The notes under the pieces: generated by a model
The model's database searches: none
What the model was told of the DNA's origin: nothing
The model's input: the letters and a program-made list of their open reading frames with translations, nothing else
Program-made: the position numbers and the translations under genes
Source of the DNA: Pseudomonas lijiangensis
GTDB lineage: Bacteria > Pseudomonadota > Gammaproteobacteria > Pseudomonadales > Pseudomonadaceae
Direction of reading: 5' to 3'
Length of the DNA: 64,000 bases
Assembly: GCF_018968705.1 (NCBI RefSeq)
Contig: NZ_CP076668.1
Span: 558,001-622,000, forward strand
Part shown: positions 25,916-40,085 of the stretch, in pieces
How positions within the stretch are numbered: the stretch's first letter is position 1
Layout of the letters: each line of letters opens with the position of its first letter

Positions 25916-26731
25916 TCAGGCTTGACGGCTAATCACAGCGGCTGCACATGCAACGTTGTGAGCCAGATGCAGGGGATTGATGGTCCCGACGATAGCACTG
26001 GCAACACCCGGATGTTCAAACAGCAACTGAAAACTGGCCTGTACCGGGTCGACTCCTGGGTTCAGACATATGTGACCGCTGGCGAGGGCCTTTTTCACCA
26101 GAATTCCTTTGCCATGAGCGGCAGCGTAGTCCAGCACCGGTTTTTCACCCTGTTCATTGAGATTGTAGGTGACCATCGCACAGTCGCCTTCGCGCAATGC
26201 CAGCAGGCCTCCTTCGACCGTCTTGCCGGAAAAACCGAAACCACGAATCTTGCCTTCACGCTTGAGCCCGGCAAGGGTCTGATAGACCTCTGTATCGTTG
26301 AGAATCGCCAGATCGTTGCCGTCCGAATGCACCAGAACCAGGTCGATGAAATCGGTTTCAAGACGTTTCAGGCTGCGCTCCACCGACAAGCGTGTATGTT
26401 CGGCGCTGAAGTCATGGCTCGATTGTCCCTCCACGAATTCTTCTCCCACCTTGCTGACAATCACCCAGTCCTGACGCTGGCCACGCAGCAACGGGCCGAG
26501 GCGTTCTTCGCTGGTGCCGTAGGCCGGGGCGGTGTCGATCAGGTTGATGCCCATGTCGCGGGCCATCCTCAAGAGCATCTGCGCTTGCTGATCGTCTGGG
26601 ATCGTGAAGCCATTGGGGTACTTCACACCCTGATCCCGGCCGAGTTTGACGGTGCCCAGGCCCAGTGGCGAAATGCTCAGGCCGGTGCTGCCCAGCGGGC
26701 GATGCAGGTCGTGCAGGGTTTTCACGGTCAT
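25916..26731 (-). CDS. Aldo/keto reductase
   Basis: A 271-residue NADPH-dependent aldo/keto reductase (PA4992-type). The catalytic tetrad is readable: aspartate and tyrosine in NLIDTAPAYGTSEERLG, lysine in VIVSKVGEEF, histidine in DLVLVHSDG. The C-terminal coenzyme-binding part (ASAIVGTINPLHLAHNV) is present. It starts at the ATG at 26731, overlapping the stop of the upstream FAD oxidoreductase by four bases (ATGA), so the two are translationally coupled and may act in one pathway. The substrate is not evident. It lacks the long C-terminal loop of animal reductases, as is usual for bacterial members. Confidence 0.92.
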   Translation of the reverse strand: MTVKTLHDLHRPLGSTGLSISPLGLGTVKLGRDQGVKYPNGFTIPDDQQAQMLLRMARDMGINLIDTAPAYGTSEERLGPLLRGQRQDWVIVSKVGEEFVEGQSSHDFSAEHTRLSVERSLKRLETDFIDLVLVHSDGNDLAILNDTEVYQTLAGLKREGKIRGFGFSGKTVEGGLLALREGDCAMVTYNLNEQGEKPVLDYAAAHGKGILVKKALASGHICLNPGVDPVQASFQLLFEHPGVASAIVGTINPLHLAHNVACAAAVISRQA

Positions 26732-27903
26732 GGCAGCAGTTCATCCCAGACAGGTATCGCCAGAGGTGGCAAGGGCAGGTCGTTCATGGCCGGTTGAGGG
26801 GTTGGCTGAATGCCATCCTTCGACAAGGCCGCCAGGACGCGGTCTGCAAAGTCCGGTGCCAGTGCCAGTTTGGTGGGCCAGCCGATCATGAGGCGCTGCT
26901 GAACATCCACAAAGGCGTTGTCCGGACGCACCAGACCCGACTGAGCCGGTTCTGCACGGTCGACGCGCAAGGTTGCCCATTGTGCCTGGCTCAAGTCGAC
27001 CCATGGCAGCAGCGACTCAAGCTCCTTGCGGGCCGCTGCGATCTGGGCCGCTGGCTCACGAGCCACGCCATCGGCTTCGGCAAGGTCGCCACCCAGATAC
27101 CAGACCCACTGCCCATCGGCCGCTGGATGAGTGGTGACGGTAATGCGCGGCTTGGGTCCGCCGCCCAGGCAATGGGCGTACAGCGGTTTCAGGGTCGGGC
27201 CTTTGACCAGCACCATATGCAAAGGGCGACGTTGCATCTGAGGCTGGGAAACACCCAGTGCTTCAAGCAGGTCGGCATTGCCGGCGCCCGCGCTGAGCAC
27301 CACACGCTGGGCGCGGATTTCCCGGCCATCCACACGCAAGCCTGCCAGTTCGCCATTTTCCTGAAGGGGTTCGATCTGCTGACCGGCGAGCAGGCTGTCA
27401 CCGGCCAGTTCGGCCAGGCGTGCGATCAGGCTGGGGACATCGACCACCAGCTCTGCCAGTCGATATACCTTGCCTTTGAATTTGGGGTTTTGCAGCGCAG
27501 GTGGCAGTTGGTCGCCCTTGACCTGATCCACGCGCCCGCGCACCGCCTTGCTGGCGAAGAAGCTGGTCAGGTTGCCGGCGATGGTGCCAGGTGACCATAA
27601 ATAGTGGGCTTCGGACAGCAGACGCACACCGGACAGGTCCAGTTCGCCTGTGCCATCAAGGGCTTCACGCCAGCGGCGCGGCATGTCGGCAATCGCTTCG
27701 GAGGCACCCGACAGCGCGCCATGCAGCGCGTACTTGGCGCCGCCATGGATGATGCCCTGAGACTTCAGGCTTTGCCCGCCACCCAGGTTCGCGCTTTCTA
27801 CCAGCACTGTCGAGAACCCTTGACGACGTAACCGGGCATTGAGCCAGAGGCCGGCAATACCGCCTCCGACAATCAGGACGTCAGTGGAAATAACAGATGG
27901 CAT
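26728..27903 (-). CDS. FAD-dependent oxidoreductase (DadA/glycine oxidase-like)
   Basis: A 391-residue DAO-family flavoprotein (PA4991-type). The N-terminal dinucleotide-binding motif is VLIVGGGIAGLWLNARL, then ESANLGGGQSLKSQGIIHGG, matching the FAD-contacting region. A second nucleotide segment, VVLSAGAGNADLLE, lies mid-protein. The ATG at 27903 is preferred to the GTG two codons upstream because GAGG sits five bases before it. It is the first gene of the three-gene reverse operon. The substrate is probably an amine or hydroxy acid oxidised in the cytoplasm, inferred only from the family. Confidence 0.9.
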   Translation of the reverse strand: MPSVISTDVLIVGGGIAGLWLNARLRRQGFSTVLVESANLGGGQSLKSQGIIHGGAKYALHGALSGASEAIADMPRRWREALDGTGELDLSGVRLLSEAHYLWSPGTIAGNLTSFFASKAVRGRVDQVKGDQLPPALQNPKFKGKVYRLAELVVDVPSLIARLAELAGDSLLAGQQIEPLQENGELAGLRVDGREIRAQRVVLSAGAGNADLLEALGVSQPQMQRRPLHMVLVKGPTLKPLYAHCLGGGPKPRITVTTHPAADGQWVWYLGGDLAEADGVAREPAAQIAAARKELESLLPWVDLSQAQWATLRVDRAEPAQSGLVRPDNAFVDVQQRLMIGWPTKLALAPDFADRVLAALSKDGIQPTPQPAMNDLPLPPLAIPVWDELLP

Positions 27904-27951
27904 GGGCACCTCAGTGGCGTGAAGAATGGGCCATTATAGGGGATCGTGATT

Positions 27952-28284
27952 TCAATGCCCGGCGGTTTTCGAGAACAACTGGATGACCACCACCCCGAGC
28001 ACGATCATGCCCATGCCCAGCAGGGCCGGAAGATCCAGCTTCTGTCCGTAGATAAAGAACGCCGCGATGCTCACCATGACGATCCCCATGCCCGACCAGA
28101 TGGCGTAGGTGATGCCCACCGGGATCGTGCGCATCACCAGAATCAGCATCCAGAAAGCAATGCCGTAGCCGACAATCACCAGCAGCAACGGCAGCGGCGT
28201 GCTCAGGCCTTTGACGGCTTTCATGGAGGTGGTAGCGATGACTTCGGCGCAGATCGCGATGGCCAGCAGATAGTAGGCAGGCAT
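27952..28284 (-). CDS. Small multidrug resistance (SMR) efflux protein
   Basis: A 110-residue four-helix membrane protein of the EmrE/Sug family (PA4990-type). The first helix carries the essential glutamate (YYLLAIAICAEVIATTSMK, glutamate 14), followed by the conserved GITYAIWSGMGIV and a last helix LGMGMIVLGVVVIQLF. These features fit proton-driven export of cationic lipophilic compounds as a dimer. The ATG at 28284 gives the standard N-terminus; a longer reading adds 25 unrelated residues. It is separated by 48 bases from the FAD oxidoreductase and could be transcribed with it. The opposite-strand waaA starts 137 bases away, so the two share a divergent promoter region. Confidence 0.93.
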   Translation of the reverse strand: MPAYYLLAIAICAEVIATTSMKAVKGLSTPLPLLLVIVGYGIAFWMLILVMRTIPVGITYAIWSGMGIVMVSIAAFFIYGQKLDLPALLGMGMIVLGVVVIQLFSKTAGH

Positions 28285-28420
28285 GGTGTCTCTCCTTTCA
28301 AGGCTGCGTATCTTAGCGATTTCTTCAAACAGCCACGGCACTCCATGCGCCGTGGGCAAGTGTGTTCATGCCTGCACGAGGTCGTGGCTTTGATGGGGTG
28401 TGCTGATAAACTCCGCGCCC

Positions 28421-29698
28421 ATGAATAGAACTCTTTATACCCTGTTGTTTCATCTTGGCTTGCCGCTGGTTGCCCTGCGGCTGTGGTTGCGTGCGCGCAA
28501 GGCTCCGGCATACCGCCAACGGATCGGTGAGCGTTTCGCTGTCGGTCTGCCTGCGATGCAGCGCGGCGGTATCTGGGTCCATGCGGTGTCGGTGGGCGAG
28601 AGCATCGCTGCTGCCCCCATGATCCGTGCCTTGCTGGCTCAGTACCCCGGGTTGCCGGTTACTGTGACCTGCATGACCCCGACAGGTTCGGAGCGGATCA
28701 AGGCGATGTTCGCCAGCGAGCCGCGCATCCAGCCCTGCTATCTGCCCTATGACCTGCCATGGGCGGCGGGCCGGTTTCTGGATCATGTCCAGCCACGCCT
28801 GGGCATCATCATGGAAACAGAGTTATGGCCCAATCACATTCACCAGTGTGCCAGGCGCAATATCCCCGTGGTGCTCGCCAATGCGCGGCTGTCGGAGCGC
28901 TCGGCTCGTGGCTATGCACGTTTTGCAGGGCTGACACGCCCGATGCTGGCGGCCATGAGCTGGTTTGCCGTGCAGACCGAAGCGGAAGCCCAGCGCTTTC
29001 GTGACCTGGGTGCGCGTCCTGAATGCGTGGCAGTGACCGGCTCGATCAAGTTCGACTTGAGCATCGACCCGCAACTGCCCGAGCAGGCGGCTCAGCTGCG
29101 AGAACAATGGCAGGCTACCGGGCGACCGGTGTGGATTGCGGCCAGCACGCATGCGGGCGAAGACGAAAGTGTATTGGCGGCCCATCGTCAATTGCTGTCG
29201 AGCCATCCCGATGCCTTGTTGATTCTGGTGCCGCGCCATCCCGAGCGTTTCAACAGCGTGCATGAATTATGTCAGCAGCAAGGCTTCACCACTGTGCGGC
29301 GTTCGTCCGGGCAGGTGGTCACCCCGGATACCTCGGTGTTGCTGGGCGACACAATGGGTGAACTACTGTTTCTGTATGCCCTGGCAGACAGCGCCTTCGT
29401 CGGCGGCAGTCTGGTGCCCAATGGCGGGCACAACCTGCTGGAACCCGCTGCACTGGCCAAGCCGGTGCTCAGTGGCCCGCATCTGTTCAACTTTCTGGAA
29501 ATTGCCGCGTTGCTGCGTCAGGCCGGAGCGCTGGAAGAGGTGAGCGATCCGGATGCGCTGGCAACGGCTGTGCAAAAGCTGTTCGATCAGCCGCAACTGG
29601 CGCGCAGCATGGCGGATGCCGGTATTGGTGTGATGAAGGCCAATCAGGGGGCGTTGCAGCGGTTGCTGGATGGGGTTGCCATTTGCCTTCGCGAATGA
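28421..29698 (+). CDS. waaA: 3-deoxy-D-manno-octulosonic acid (Kdo) transferase
   Basis: A 425-residue GT30 enzyme that adds Kdo to the lipid A precursor, the step before WaaC. The ATG at 28421 gives MNRTLYTLLFHLGLPLVALR, the hydrophobic N-terminal anchor typical of WaaA. Family motifs are WVHAVSVGESIAA, TMTPTGSERI-like segments, ETELWPN and VPRHPERF, and late TMGELLFLYALADSAFVGGSL with GGHNLLEPA for CMP-Kdo binding. The last codons (CLRE, then TGA) fall inside a GTGGGAGC repeat, so the repeat defines the C-terminus. It converges on tolC. Length is standard for the family. Confidence 0.95.
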   Translation: MNRTLYTLLFHLGLPLVALRLWLRARKAPAYRQRIGERFAVGLPAMQRGGIWVHAVSVGESIAAAPMIRALLAQYPGLPVTVTCMTPTGSERIKAMFASEPRIQPCYLPYDLPWAAGRFLDHVQPRLGIIMETELWPNHIHQCARRNIPVVLANARLSERSARGYARFAGLTRPMLAAMSWFAVQTEAEAQRFRDLGARPECVAVTGSIKFDLSIDPQLPEQAAQLREQWQATGRPVWIAASTHAGEDESVLAAHRQLLSSHPDALLILVPRHPERFNSVHELCQQQGFTTVRRSSGQVVTPDTSVLLGDTMGELLFLYALADSAFVGGSLVPNGGHNLLEPAALAKPVLSGPHLFNFLEIAALLRQAGALEEVSDPDALATAVQKLFDQPQLARSMADAGIGVMKANQGALQRLLDGVAICLRE

Positions 29699-29740
29699 AT
29701 TCGCTCCCACAGGGTGTGGGAGCGAATTTATTCGCGAAAA
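29689..29740. repeat. Paired intergenic repeat overlapping the waaA stop
   Basis: TTCGCGAATGAATTCGCTCC-CAC is followed by a short spacer and then GTGGGAGCGAATTTATTCGC-GAA, so the arms are in the opposite order to the copy at 24846. The TGA of waaA (29696-29698) is inside the first arm. It lies between the convergent waaA and tolC genes and can fold on both strands. Confidence 0.85.
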
Positions 29741-29744
29741 GGAT

Positions 29745-31184
29745 TTACCGCTGTGCCGGCTTCTCGAAATTCTTCTGCGCTGCTGCGGCCAGGTCCGGTG
29801 GCAGGAAGTCCTTGTCCGGGTTGTAGTCGGATTTCAGGTAGCGGGACAGGTCCTGCAGGTCACCAGGGCTCAGGGTCCCGGCGGCCTGTTTCAGGCGCAG
29901 GTTATCGATGATGTAGTCATAGCGCGTGTTGTTGTAGTTACGCACCGAGGCATAGAGCTGACGCTGGGCATCGAGTACGTCGACGATATTGCGGGTGCCG
30001 ACCTGATAGCCGATTTCCGTGGCTTCAAGAGCACTCTGGTTGGAGATGATCGACTGCTTGCGAGCCTGCACCTGTTCCACATCGGTGTTCACGGCACGGT
30101 GCAGGTTGCGGGTGTTTTCCACCACCTGACGGCGCAGGCTTTCCCGGCGCTGCTCGCTCTGGGTCAGGCGCGAGTAGGCTTCGCGAACCTGTGAGCTGGT
30201 CAGGCCGCCGCTGTAGATCGGAATATTCAACTGCACGCCGATGCTGCGTTGCTCCACATCACCGCCATAGTTGCGGCCCGTGTAGTTCGGGTTGCTGAAG
30301 CCCAGTGCGTCATTGTCGCCGCGCTGGTAAGTGGCGACCGCATCAAGAGTCGGCGCATGGCCAGCCTTGCGCTGGCGCAGGGTTTCTTCGGCTGCGCTGA
30401 CGGCATAGTTGCTGGCCAGCAGGTTGAGATTCTGTTGCGCGGCAGTATCGACCCAGGCCTTGGCGTCGTTGGGGATCGGCGCCAGCACCGGCAAGGTGTG
30501 GACGATGCCTTCGATGGAGTTGTATTCGCGATTGGTCAGGGTCACCAGCGCCTGGAAGGCGTCATCCACCTGACGTTTGGCAATGATCCGGTTGGCCCGT
30601 GCGGTGTCGTAGCTGGCCTGGGCCTGCAGCACATCGGTCTTGTCGGAAAGGCCGACATCGAACCGCTCGTTGGCCTGATCCAGCTGCCGCTTGAAAGCGG
30701 CTTCTTCGGCCTTGGTCGAAGCCAGGTTGTCCTGAGCGCGCAATACCGCGAAGTAACTTTGGGCCGACTCCAGGATCAGGTTCTGCTCGGTGGCCGAGAG
30801 TTCCAGTGCCGCTTGCTCGTTGACGGCTTCGGCGGCCTGCAACTGGAACCAGCGATCGGCGCGGAAGATCGGCTGGCTCAGGGTCGCCTGATAGACCGTG
30901 CCGCTTCGGGTCGCAATGGCGCTGGGCTGATCGATGCTGGTGCGGGTGTTGTTGGCCTGTGCGCTTGCCGAAAGATTGGGCAGCAAGCCGGCGCGAGCCT
31001 GGGGGACGACTTCCTTGCGGGCATCGTAATCGGCGCGGGCAGCCGCAAGATCGGCATTGTTGTCCACGGCCTGTTGATAGACGTTGACCAGTCCGGTCTT
31101 GGTCGGAAGAGGCGCATCCGCGGCCAGGGCCTGTACGCTGCCGGCACACGACACGGCAATGACCAACGAAAGTTTGCGCAACAT
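29745..31184 (-). CDS. tolC: TolC-family outer membrane channel protein
   Basis: A 479-residue outer membrane efflux protein. The ATG at 31184 gives MLRKLSLVIAVSCAGSVQAL followed by AADAP, a normal signal peptide with cleavage near residue 23. Two OEP repeats follow: an N-terminal one with DARKEVVPQARAGLLPNLSA and a C-terminal one with LRQRKAGHAPTLDAVATYQ, forming the helical periplasmic tunnel and the beta-barrel. The C-terminal tail is DFLPPDLAAAAQKNFEKPAQ, not widely conserved. The protein serves type I secretion and RND/MacB-type pumps. As in E. coli, it is near nudF-yqiB-cpdA-yqiA-parE, but here thiC and a lipoprotein lie between. Confidence 0.93.
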   Translation of the reverse strand: MLRKLSLVIAVSCAGSVQALAADAPLPTKTGLVNVYQQAVDNNADLAAARADYDARKEVVPQARAGLLPNLSASAQANNTRTSIDQPSAIATRSGTVYQATLSQPIFRADRWFQLQAAEAVNEQAALELSATEQNLILESAQSYFAVLRAQDNLASTKAEEAAFKRQLDQANERFDVGLSDKTDVLQAQASYDTARANRIIAKRQVDDAFQALVTLTNREYNSIEGIVHTLPVLAPIPNDAKAWVDTAAQQNLNLLASNYAVSAAEETLRQRKAGHAPTLDAVATYQRGDNDALGFSNPNYTGRNYGGDVEQRSIGVQLNIPIYSGGLTSSQVREAYSRLTQSEQRRESLRRQVVENTRNLHRAVNTDVEQVQARKQSIISNQSALEATEIGYQVGTRNIVDVLDAQRQLYASVRNYNNTRYDYIIDNLRLKQAAGTLSPGDLQDLSRYLKSDYNPDKDFLPPDLAAAAQKNFEKPAQR

Positions 31185-33477
<2,293 letters not shown>

Positions 33478-33491
33478 CCTCTGGTTCAGCA

Positions 33492-33529
33492 GTGGGAGCG
33501 AATTCATTCGCGAATAAATTCGCTCCCAC
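33492..33529. repeat. Paired GTGGGAGC intergenic repeat
   Basis: GTGGGAGCGAATTCATTCGC is joined directly to its inverted arm ending CGCTCCCAC, making a compact hairpin between thiC and the convergent lipoprotein gene. It may serve as a two-way terminator. It is the most compact of the five paired copies in the window. Confidence 0.85.
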
Positions 33530-33540
33530 TGGTTTTAGGT

Positions 33541-34287
33541 TTAGCCGCGACCGGGGAACAGCTCCGGACGGATCACACCATTGAGCTGTGGATAAGGAAT
33601 CTTCAGCTCGATATGGCCCATGGAGTAGGGCGCAATGGTGGTGACTGGATACTTCAGAATCACTGAACCATAGGTCAGGGCAATGTTGGGCGTTCGCTTG
33701 AACGGCCAGGTCTTCACGAACTCACTGTCCTGATTCATCTTGGTCGAAACCAGCCAGCCCTGATGGGCCAGTTCGGCTTTTGCCCAGAATTCGTTTTCTT
33801 TGCCCGGGATCACCATGTCCGCCAGTGTCAGGACTTTCTGTTGCTGGCGCGAATAGTTGATGAACGCTCTGCCGGGGTTGCCGTGGGCGCCACCGGTATC
33901 CAGATAACTCGACAGCTCGACTACCACGATACCGTCATGCTGTTCGCGTACCTTGGCTTGCAGATAGCTGCTGTTGCGACCCGAAGCGCTGCTCAGGAAT
34001 TGTTCCTGATAGTCCTTGATCGACGCAGGCACCGGCGCGCCGGAATCCGTGCGGGTCAGTTGCAGCAAGGTCTTCTGGACAATGGCGTCCAGCCTTGGCT
34101 CGTCGGGGAAATGCACGGTATCGATATTGACCAGCGGGCAATCGGTGGTGGTGCAGCCCGGCTTGATCAGCTCGGAAGCATCGCGCTGGACTTGCAGCGG
34201 AGTACGCATGCCGGGTGTGAAAATGCTCTGGCAGGCGCCCAGCATCAGGCCCAGACAAGCCAGTGAAGTGATCCTCAATAACGACAT
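33541..34287 (-). CDS. DUF3298/RsiV-like lipoprotein
   Basis: A 248-residue secreted lipoprotein. The ATG at 34287 gives MSLLRITSLACLGLMLGAC, a signal peptide with lipobox LGAC and lipidated cysteine at residue 19. The mature part contains a pattern typical of the DUF3298/RsiV group: YLDTGGAHGNPGRAFINYS around its middle, then LTLADMVIPGKENEFW and a C-terminal VTTIAPYSMGHIELKIPYPQ. RsiV-type domains bind lysozyme in other bacteria, but no such role is shown for this family here. It has two extra cysteines (CTTTDC) soon after the start. It is flanked by thiC (convergent) and nudF (divergent, 208 bases). Confidence 0.82.
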   Translation of the reverse strand: MSLLRITSLACLGLMLGACQSIFTPGMRTPLQVQRDASELIKPGCTTTDCPLVNIDTVHFPDEPRLDAIVQKTLLQLTRTDSGAPVPASIKDYQEQFLSSASGRNSSYLQAKVREQHDGIVVVELSSYLDTGGAHGNPGRAFINYSRQQQKVLTLADMVIPGKENEFWAKAELAHQGWLVSTKMNQDSEFVKTWPFKRTPNIALTYGSVILKYPVTTIAPYSMGHIELKIPYPQLNGVIRPELFPGRG

Positions 34288-34495
34288 GTTGGTCCTTGGC
34301 GATATCAATGGAGGCGGTTGCATTGTTCGTGTGCAGGCTGCTTGGACTGCAAACAATGTCTTCGGTTCGCCACTTGGCGGATTAGAAGTGTTTTATGCCA
34401 TGGCCGTCTACCCTGCATCTTCAAGGGGGCTGCATCCTGGAGTCGATGCGCGTTAGGATGGTCTGAAGTCACAGATCACCGCAAGCGAGAAACCT

Positions 34496-35113
34496 ATGCC
34501 CCAGAACACCCGATCAACGCCAACGGCTTTTGAGATCACCCGGCGCGAAAGCTGCTTCAAGGGGTTCTACAAGCTCGACAAGCTGTACCTGCGCCACGAG
34601 CTGTTTGCCGGTGGCATGAGCAATGAAATGAGCCGCGAACTGTTCGTTCGTCATGATGCCGTCTGTGTTCTGCCTTATGACGCCAAGCGCGATGAAGTGG
34701 TGCTGATCGAACAGTTTCGGGTAGGCGCGATGGAGAAAAGCGGCAACCCCTGGCTGATCGAACTGGTGGCCGGATTGATCGACAAGGACGAACAGCCGGA
34801 AGAGGTTGCTCATCGCGAAGCAGAAGAGGAAGCTGGACTTGTTTTCAGCGCGTTATGGCCGATAACCAAGTACTTTCCTTCGCCGGGTGGCAGTGACGAA
34901 TTCGTTCATCTGTTCATGGGGCAGTGCGACAGTCAGGGGGCGGGCGGTCTGCACGGGCTGGAGTCCGAGAACGAGGATATCCGTGTGTCGGTCTGGTCGT
35001 TCGATGATGCGATCCAGGCGGTGGCTGACGGGCGAATCATGAATGCGGCAACCATCATTGCCTTGCAATGGCTGGCGTTGAACCGTACGGAAATAAGGGG
35101 GCTATGGTCGTGA
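34496..35113 (+). CDS. nudF: ADP-ribose pyrophosphatase (Nudix)
   Basis: A 205-residue Nudix hydrolase that splits ADP-ribose to AMP and ribose-5-phosphate. The Nudix box is complete: GLIDKDEQPEEVAHREAEEE followed by AGL, i.e. GX5EX7REXEEXG, with the metal-binding glutamates. Upstream is VVLIEQFRVGAMEKSGNPWL, typical for the ADP-ribose subgroup, and downstream PSPGGSDEFVHLFMG. The ATG at 34496 gives MPQNTRSTPTAFEITRRESC. The gene overlaps yqiB by ten bases. The order nudF-yqiB-cpdA-yqiA-parE matches E. coli. Confidence 0.94.
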   Translation: MPQNTRSTPTAFEITRRESCFKGFYKLDKLYLRHELFAGGMSNEMSRELFVRHDAVCVLPYDAKRDEVVLIEQFRVGAMEKSGNPWLIELVAGLIDKDEQPEEVAHREAEEEAGLVFSALWPITKYFPSPGGSDEFVHLFMGQCDSQGAGGLHGLESENEDIRVSVWSFDDAIQAVADGRIMNAATIIALQWLALNRTEIRGLWS

Positions 35114-35556
35114 ATCTTTTGCGCGAGCGCTACCGTGTCGATCTTGCCGGGCTACAGGCGGCGTGCGAGGCCAACTACGCGCGCTTGATGCGTCTGCTTC
35201 CCGATATGCGTACCCAGAAAAGCTCGCGCCGGGTGGCGGTCACCCAGGGCGACCAGATGCTCGGCGTGCTGGCGGTCGAAGTGCTTCTCGACTGCCCGTA
35301 CACCACAACCCTGCAGGTTCGCCAGGAGCACAGCCTGGCCTGGCTGCCGGTGCCGCGCCTCGAGGTTCAGGTCTATCACGATGCGCGGATGGCCGAAGTG
35401 ATCGGCGCCGAGCATGCCCGACGCTTTCGGGGGATTTATCCGTATCCCAATGCCGACATGCACCAGCCTGACGAAAAGGCCCAGCTCAATCTGTTCCTGG
35501 GCGAATGGCTGAGCCACTGTCTGGCATGCGGTCACGAGTTTGAAGCGGTACGCTGA
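35104..35556 (+). CDS. yqiB: YqiB-like protein (DUF1249)
   Basis: A 150-residue DUF1249 protein of unknown biochemical function. The ATG at 35104 lies inside the nudF end, giving MVVNLLRERYRVDLAGLQAA. Recognisable segments are ANYARLMRLLPDMR, LEVQVYHDARMAEV and MHQPDEKAQLNLFLGEWLSHCLACGHE. The order of nudF, yqiB and cpdA is the same as in E. coli. No signal peptide or membrane segment is seen. A role linked to its neighbours is possible but only inferred. Confidence 0.9.
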   Translation: MVVNLLRERYRVDLAGLQAACEANYARLMRLLPDMRTQKSSRRVAVTQGDQMLGVLAVEVLLDCPYTTTLQVRQEHSLAWLPVPRLEVQVYHDARMAEVIGAEHARRFRGIYPYPNADMHQPDEKAQLNLFLGEWLSHCLACGHEFEAVR

Positions 35557-35655
35557 CCCTGCCGCTCACTCAAATGTGATCCACGCACACTTTCCCGATT
35601 TACCTGCCTCCTCCTGCATCTCATAATCGCGCTGAATTCGCTCAAGGAGACGGCC

Positions 35656-36462
35656 TTGCCGAGCGCATCCCGATCATCGTCAGTTTTAGTGGTGCAACTA
35701 TCCGACAGTCACCTGTTCGCCGAGGCGGATGGCACGCTGCTGGGCATGAAGACCCGTGACAGCCTGGAAAAGGTCGTCGATCTGGTGCTGGCCGAGCAGT
35801 CGGGCATCGATCTGGTGATTGCCAGTGGTGATATTTCCCAGGATGGCAGCGTGCAGTCCTATCAGGCCTTTCGTCAGCTCAGCGGGAGGATCGCTGCACC
35901 TGTGCGCTGGTTCCCCGGCAATCACGACGAATTGCCGCAAATGGCCCATGCCTCCCAAGACAGTGACTTGCAGCAGCCAGTGATGGATGTCGGCCAGTGG
36001 CGAGTGACGCTGCTGGATTCGGCGGTTCCCGGCTCGGTGCCCGGTTTCCTGCAGGAGCAGCAACTGCAATTGCTGGAGCAAGCCCTGAGCGAGGCTCCTG
36101 ATCGTCATCATCTGGTTTGCCTGCATCACCATCCGGTGTCTATCGGCTGCGAATGGATGGCGCCCATCGGCTTGCGCAATGCCGACGCGCTGTTCGCGGT
36201 GCTGGATCGCTTTCCCCAGGTGCGTGCCGTTCTGTGGGGGCATGTTCATCAAGCGTTCGATCAACAGCGTAATGGCGTGAGGCTATTGGCTTCGCCTTCC
36301 ACCTGTATCCAGTTCGCGCCGGGCAGTGTGGACTTCACGCTCGACACCGCCGCGCCGGGGTATCGCTGGCTGCGCCTGCACGATGATGGACAGCTCGAAA
36401 CGGGCGTTTCCCGCGTGGTCGGTATGCAGTTTGAAGTCGATTATGGCGGCACCGGCTATTGA
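35656..36462 (+). CDS. cpdA: 3',5'-cyclic AMP phosphodiesterase
   Basis: A 268-residue metallophosphoesterase that hydrolyses cAMP. The TTG at 35656 is supported by AAGGAGA seven bases upstream. Metal-binding motifs follow the class order: LSDSHLF (D-x-H), ASGDISQDG, WFPGNHDE, CLHHHPVSIG and WGHVHQAF. In pseudomonads it tunes cAMP-Vfr signalling. The 99-base gap after yqiB contains a CATAAT hexamer that might be a -10 box; operon readthrough is equally possible. The C-terminus (GMQFEVDYGGTGY) is the usual family end. Confidence 0.94.
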   Translation: MPSASRSSSVLVVQLSDSHLFAEADGTLLGMKTRDSLEKVVDLVLAEQSGIDLVIASGDISQDGSVQSYQAFRQLSGRIAAPVRWFPGNHDELPQMAHASQDSDLQQPVMDVGQWRVTLLDSAVPGSVPGFLQEQQLQLLEQALSEAPDRHHLVCLHHHPVSIGCEWMAPIGLRNADALFAVLDRFPQVRAVLWGHVHQAFDQQRNGVRLLASPSTCIQFAPGSVDFTLDTAAPGYRWLRLHDDGQLETGVSRVVGMQFEVDYGGTGY

Positions 36463-36551
36463 TCCTTGTCGGGCTATGAATTCCCTTGAGGTCTTGAGCC
36501 ATTTATCCCTGTAAACTACGCGGCTTTGTTCCGGGCTTCGGGAGAGACGGC

Positions 36552-37187
36552 TTGATCAGTGACACACCATCATTGCTGTACATTCACGGTCTGAACAGTT
36601 CTGCCCTGTCGAACAAGGCCTGTCGGCTGATCGCCCTGATGAACTCGTTGGGTATAGGCGAGCAATTGCGCGTCCCCGAACTTCATCACCATCCGCGCCA
36701 GGCCATGGTTCAGCTTGAGGCCGCGATACAGGCGCTTGGGCGGCCTTTGCTGGTCGGCAGCTCGCTCGGCGGCTACTATGCGACTCATTTGGCGCATCGG
36801 CACGGCCTCAAGGCGGTCCTGATCAACCCGGCGGTGAATCCGCACCAGTTGTTCGACGGCTACCTCGGTACCCAGCAGAACCTGTATACCGGTGAGCGCT
36901 GGGAATTGACCCAGGACCACATAACGGCCCTGGCGGAGCTTGAAGTACCGGCTCCACAGGACCCGGACCGCATCCAGGTATGGCTGCAGACCGGTGATGA
37001 AACCCTGGATTACCGCCGCGCCGAATCGTTCTACCGGGCCTGCGCACTGCGTATCCAGCCTGGTGGCGACCACAGTTATCAAGGCTTTGCCGAGCAGATG
37101 CCGGCCTTGCTGAGTTTTGCCGGATTTGCGCCTGATCTGTTGCGGGCAATCGATCTACCCGATTCGCGCCCTCGTACCCATGAATAA
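36552..37187 (+). CDS. yqiA: YqiA-family esterase (alpha/beta hydrolase)
   Basis: A 211-residue serine esterase. The TTG at 36552 follows GGGAGAGACGGC and gives MISDTPSLLYIHGLNSSALS. The nucleophile elbow is GSSLGG, the oxyanion strand is YIHGLNSS, and the catalytic histidine is in PGGDHSYQGF near the C-terminus. An extra C-terminal tail (IDLPDSRPRTHE) is present. It precedes parE by 16 bases, the order seen in E. coli. The physiological substrate is unknown; E. coli YqiA acts on palmitoyl-CoA and nitrophenyl esters in vitro. Confidence 0.91.
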   Translation: MISDTPSLLYIHGLNSSALSNKACRLIALMNSLGIGEQLRVPELHHHPRQAMVQLEAAIQALGRPLLVGSSLGGYYATHLAHRHGLKAVLINPAVNPHQLFDGYLGTQQNLYTGERWELTQDHITALAELEVPAPQDPDRIQVWLQTGDETLDYRRAESFYRACALRIQPGGDHSYQGFAEQMPALLSFAGFAPDLLRAIDLPDSRPRTHE

Positions 37188-37197
37188 TTGATGATGA

Positions 37198-40081
<2,884 letters not shown>

Positions 40082-40085
<4 letters not shown>

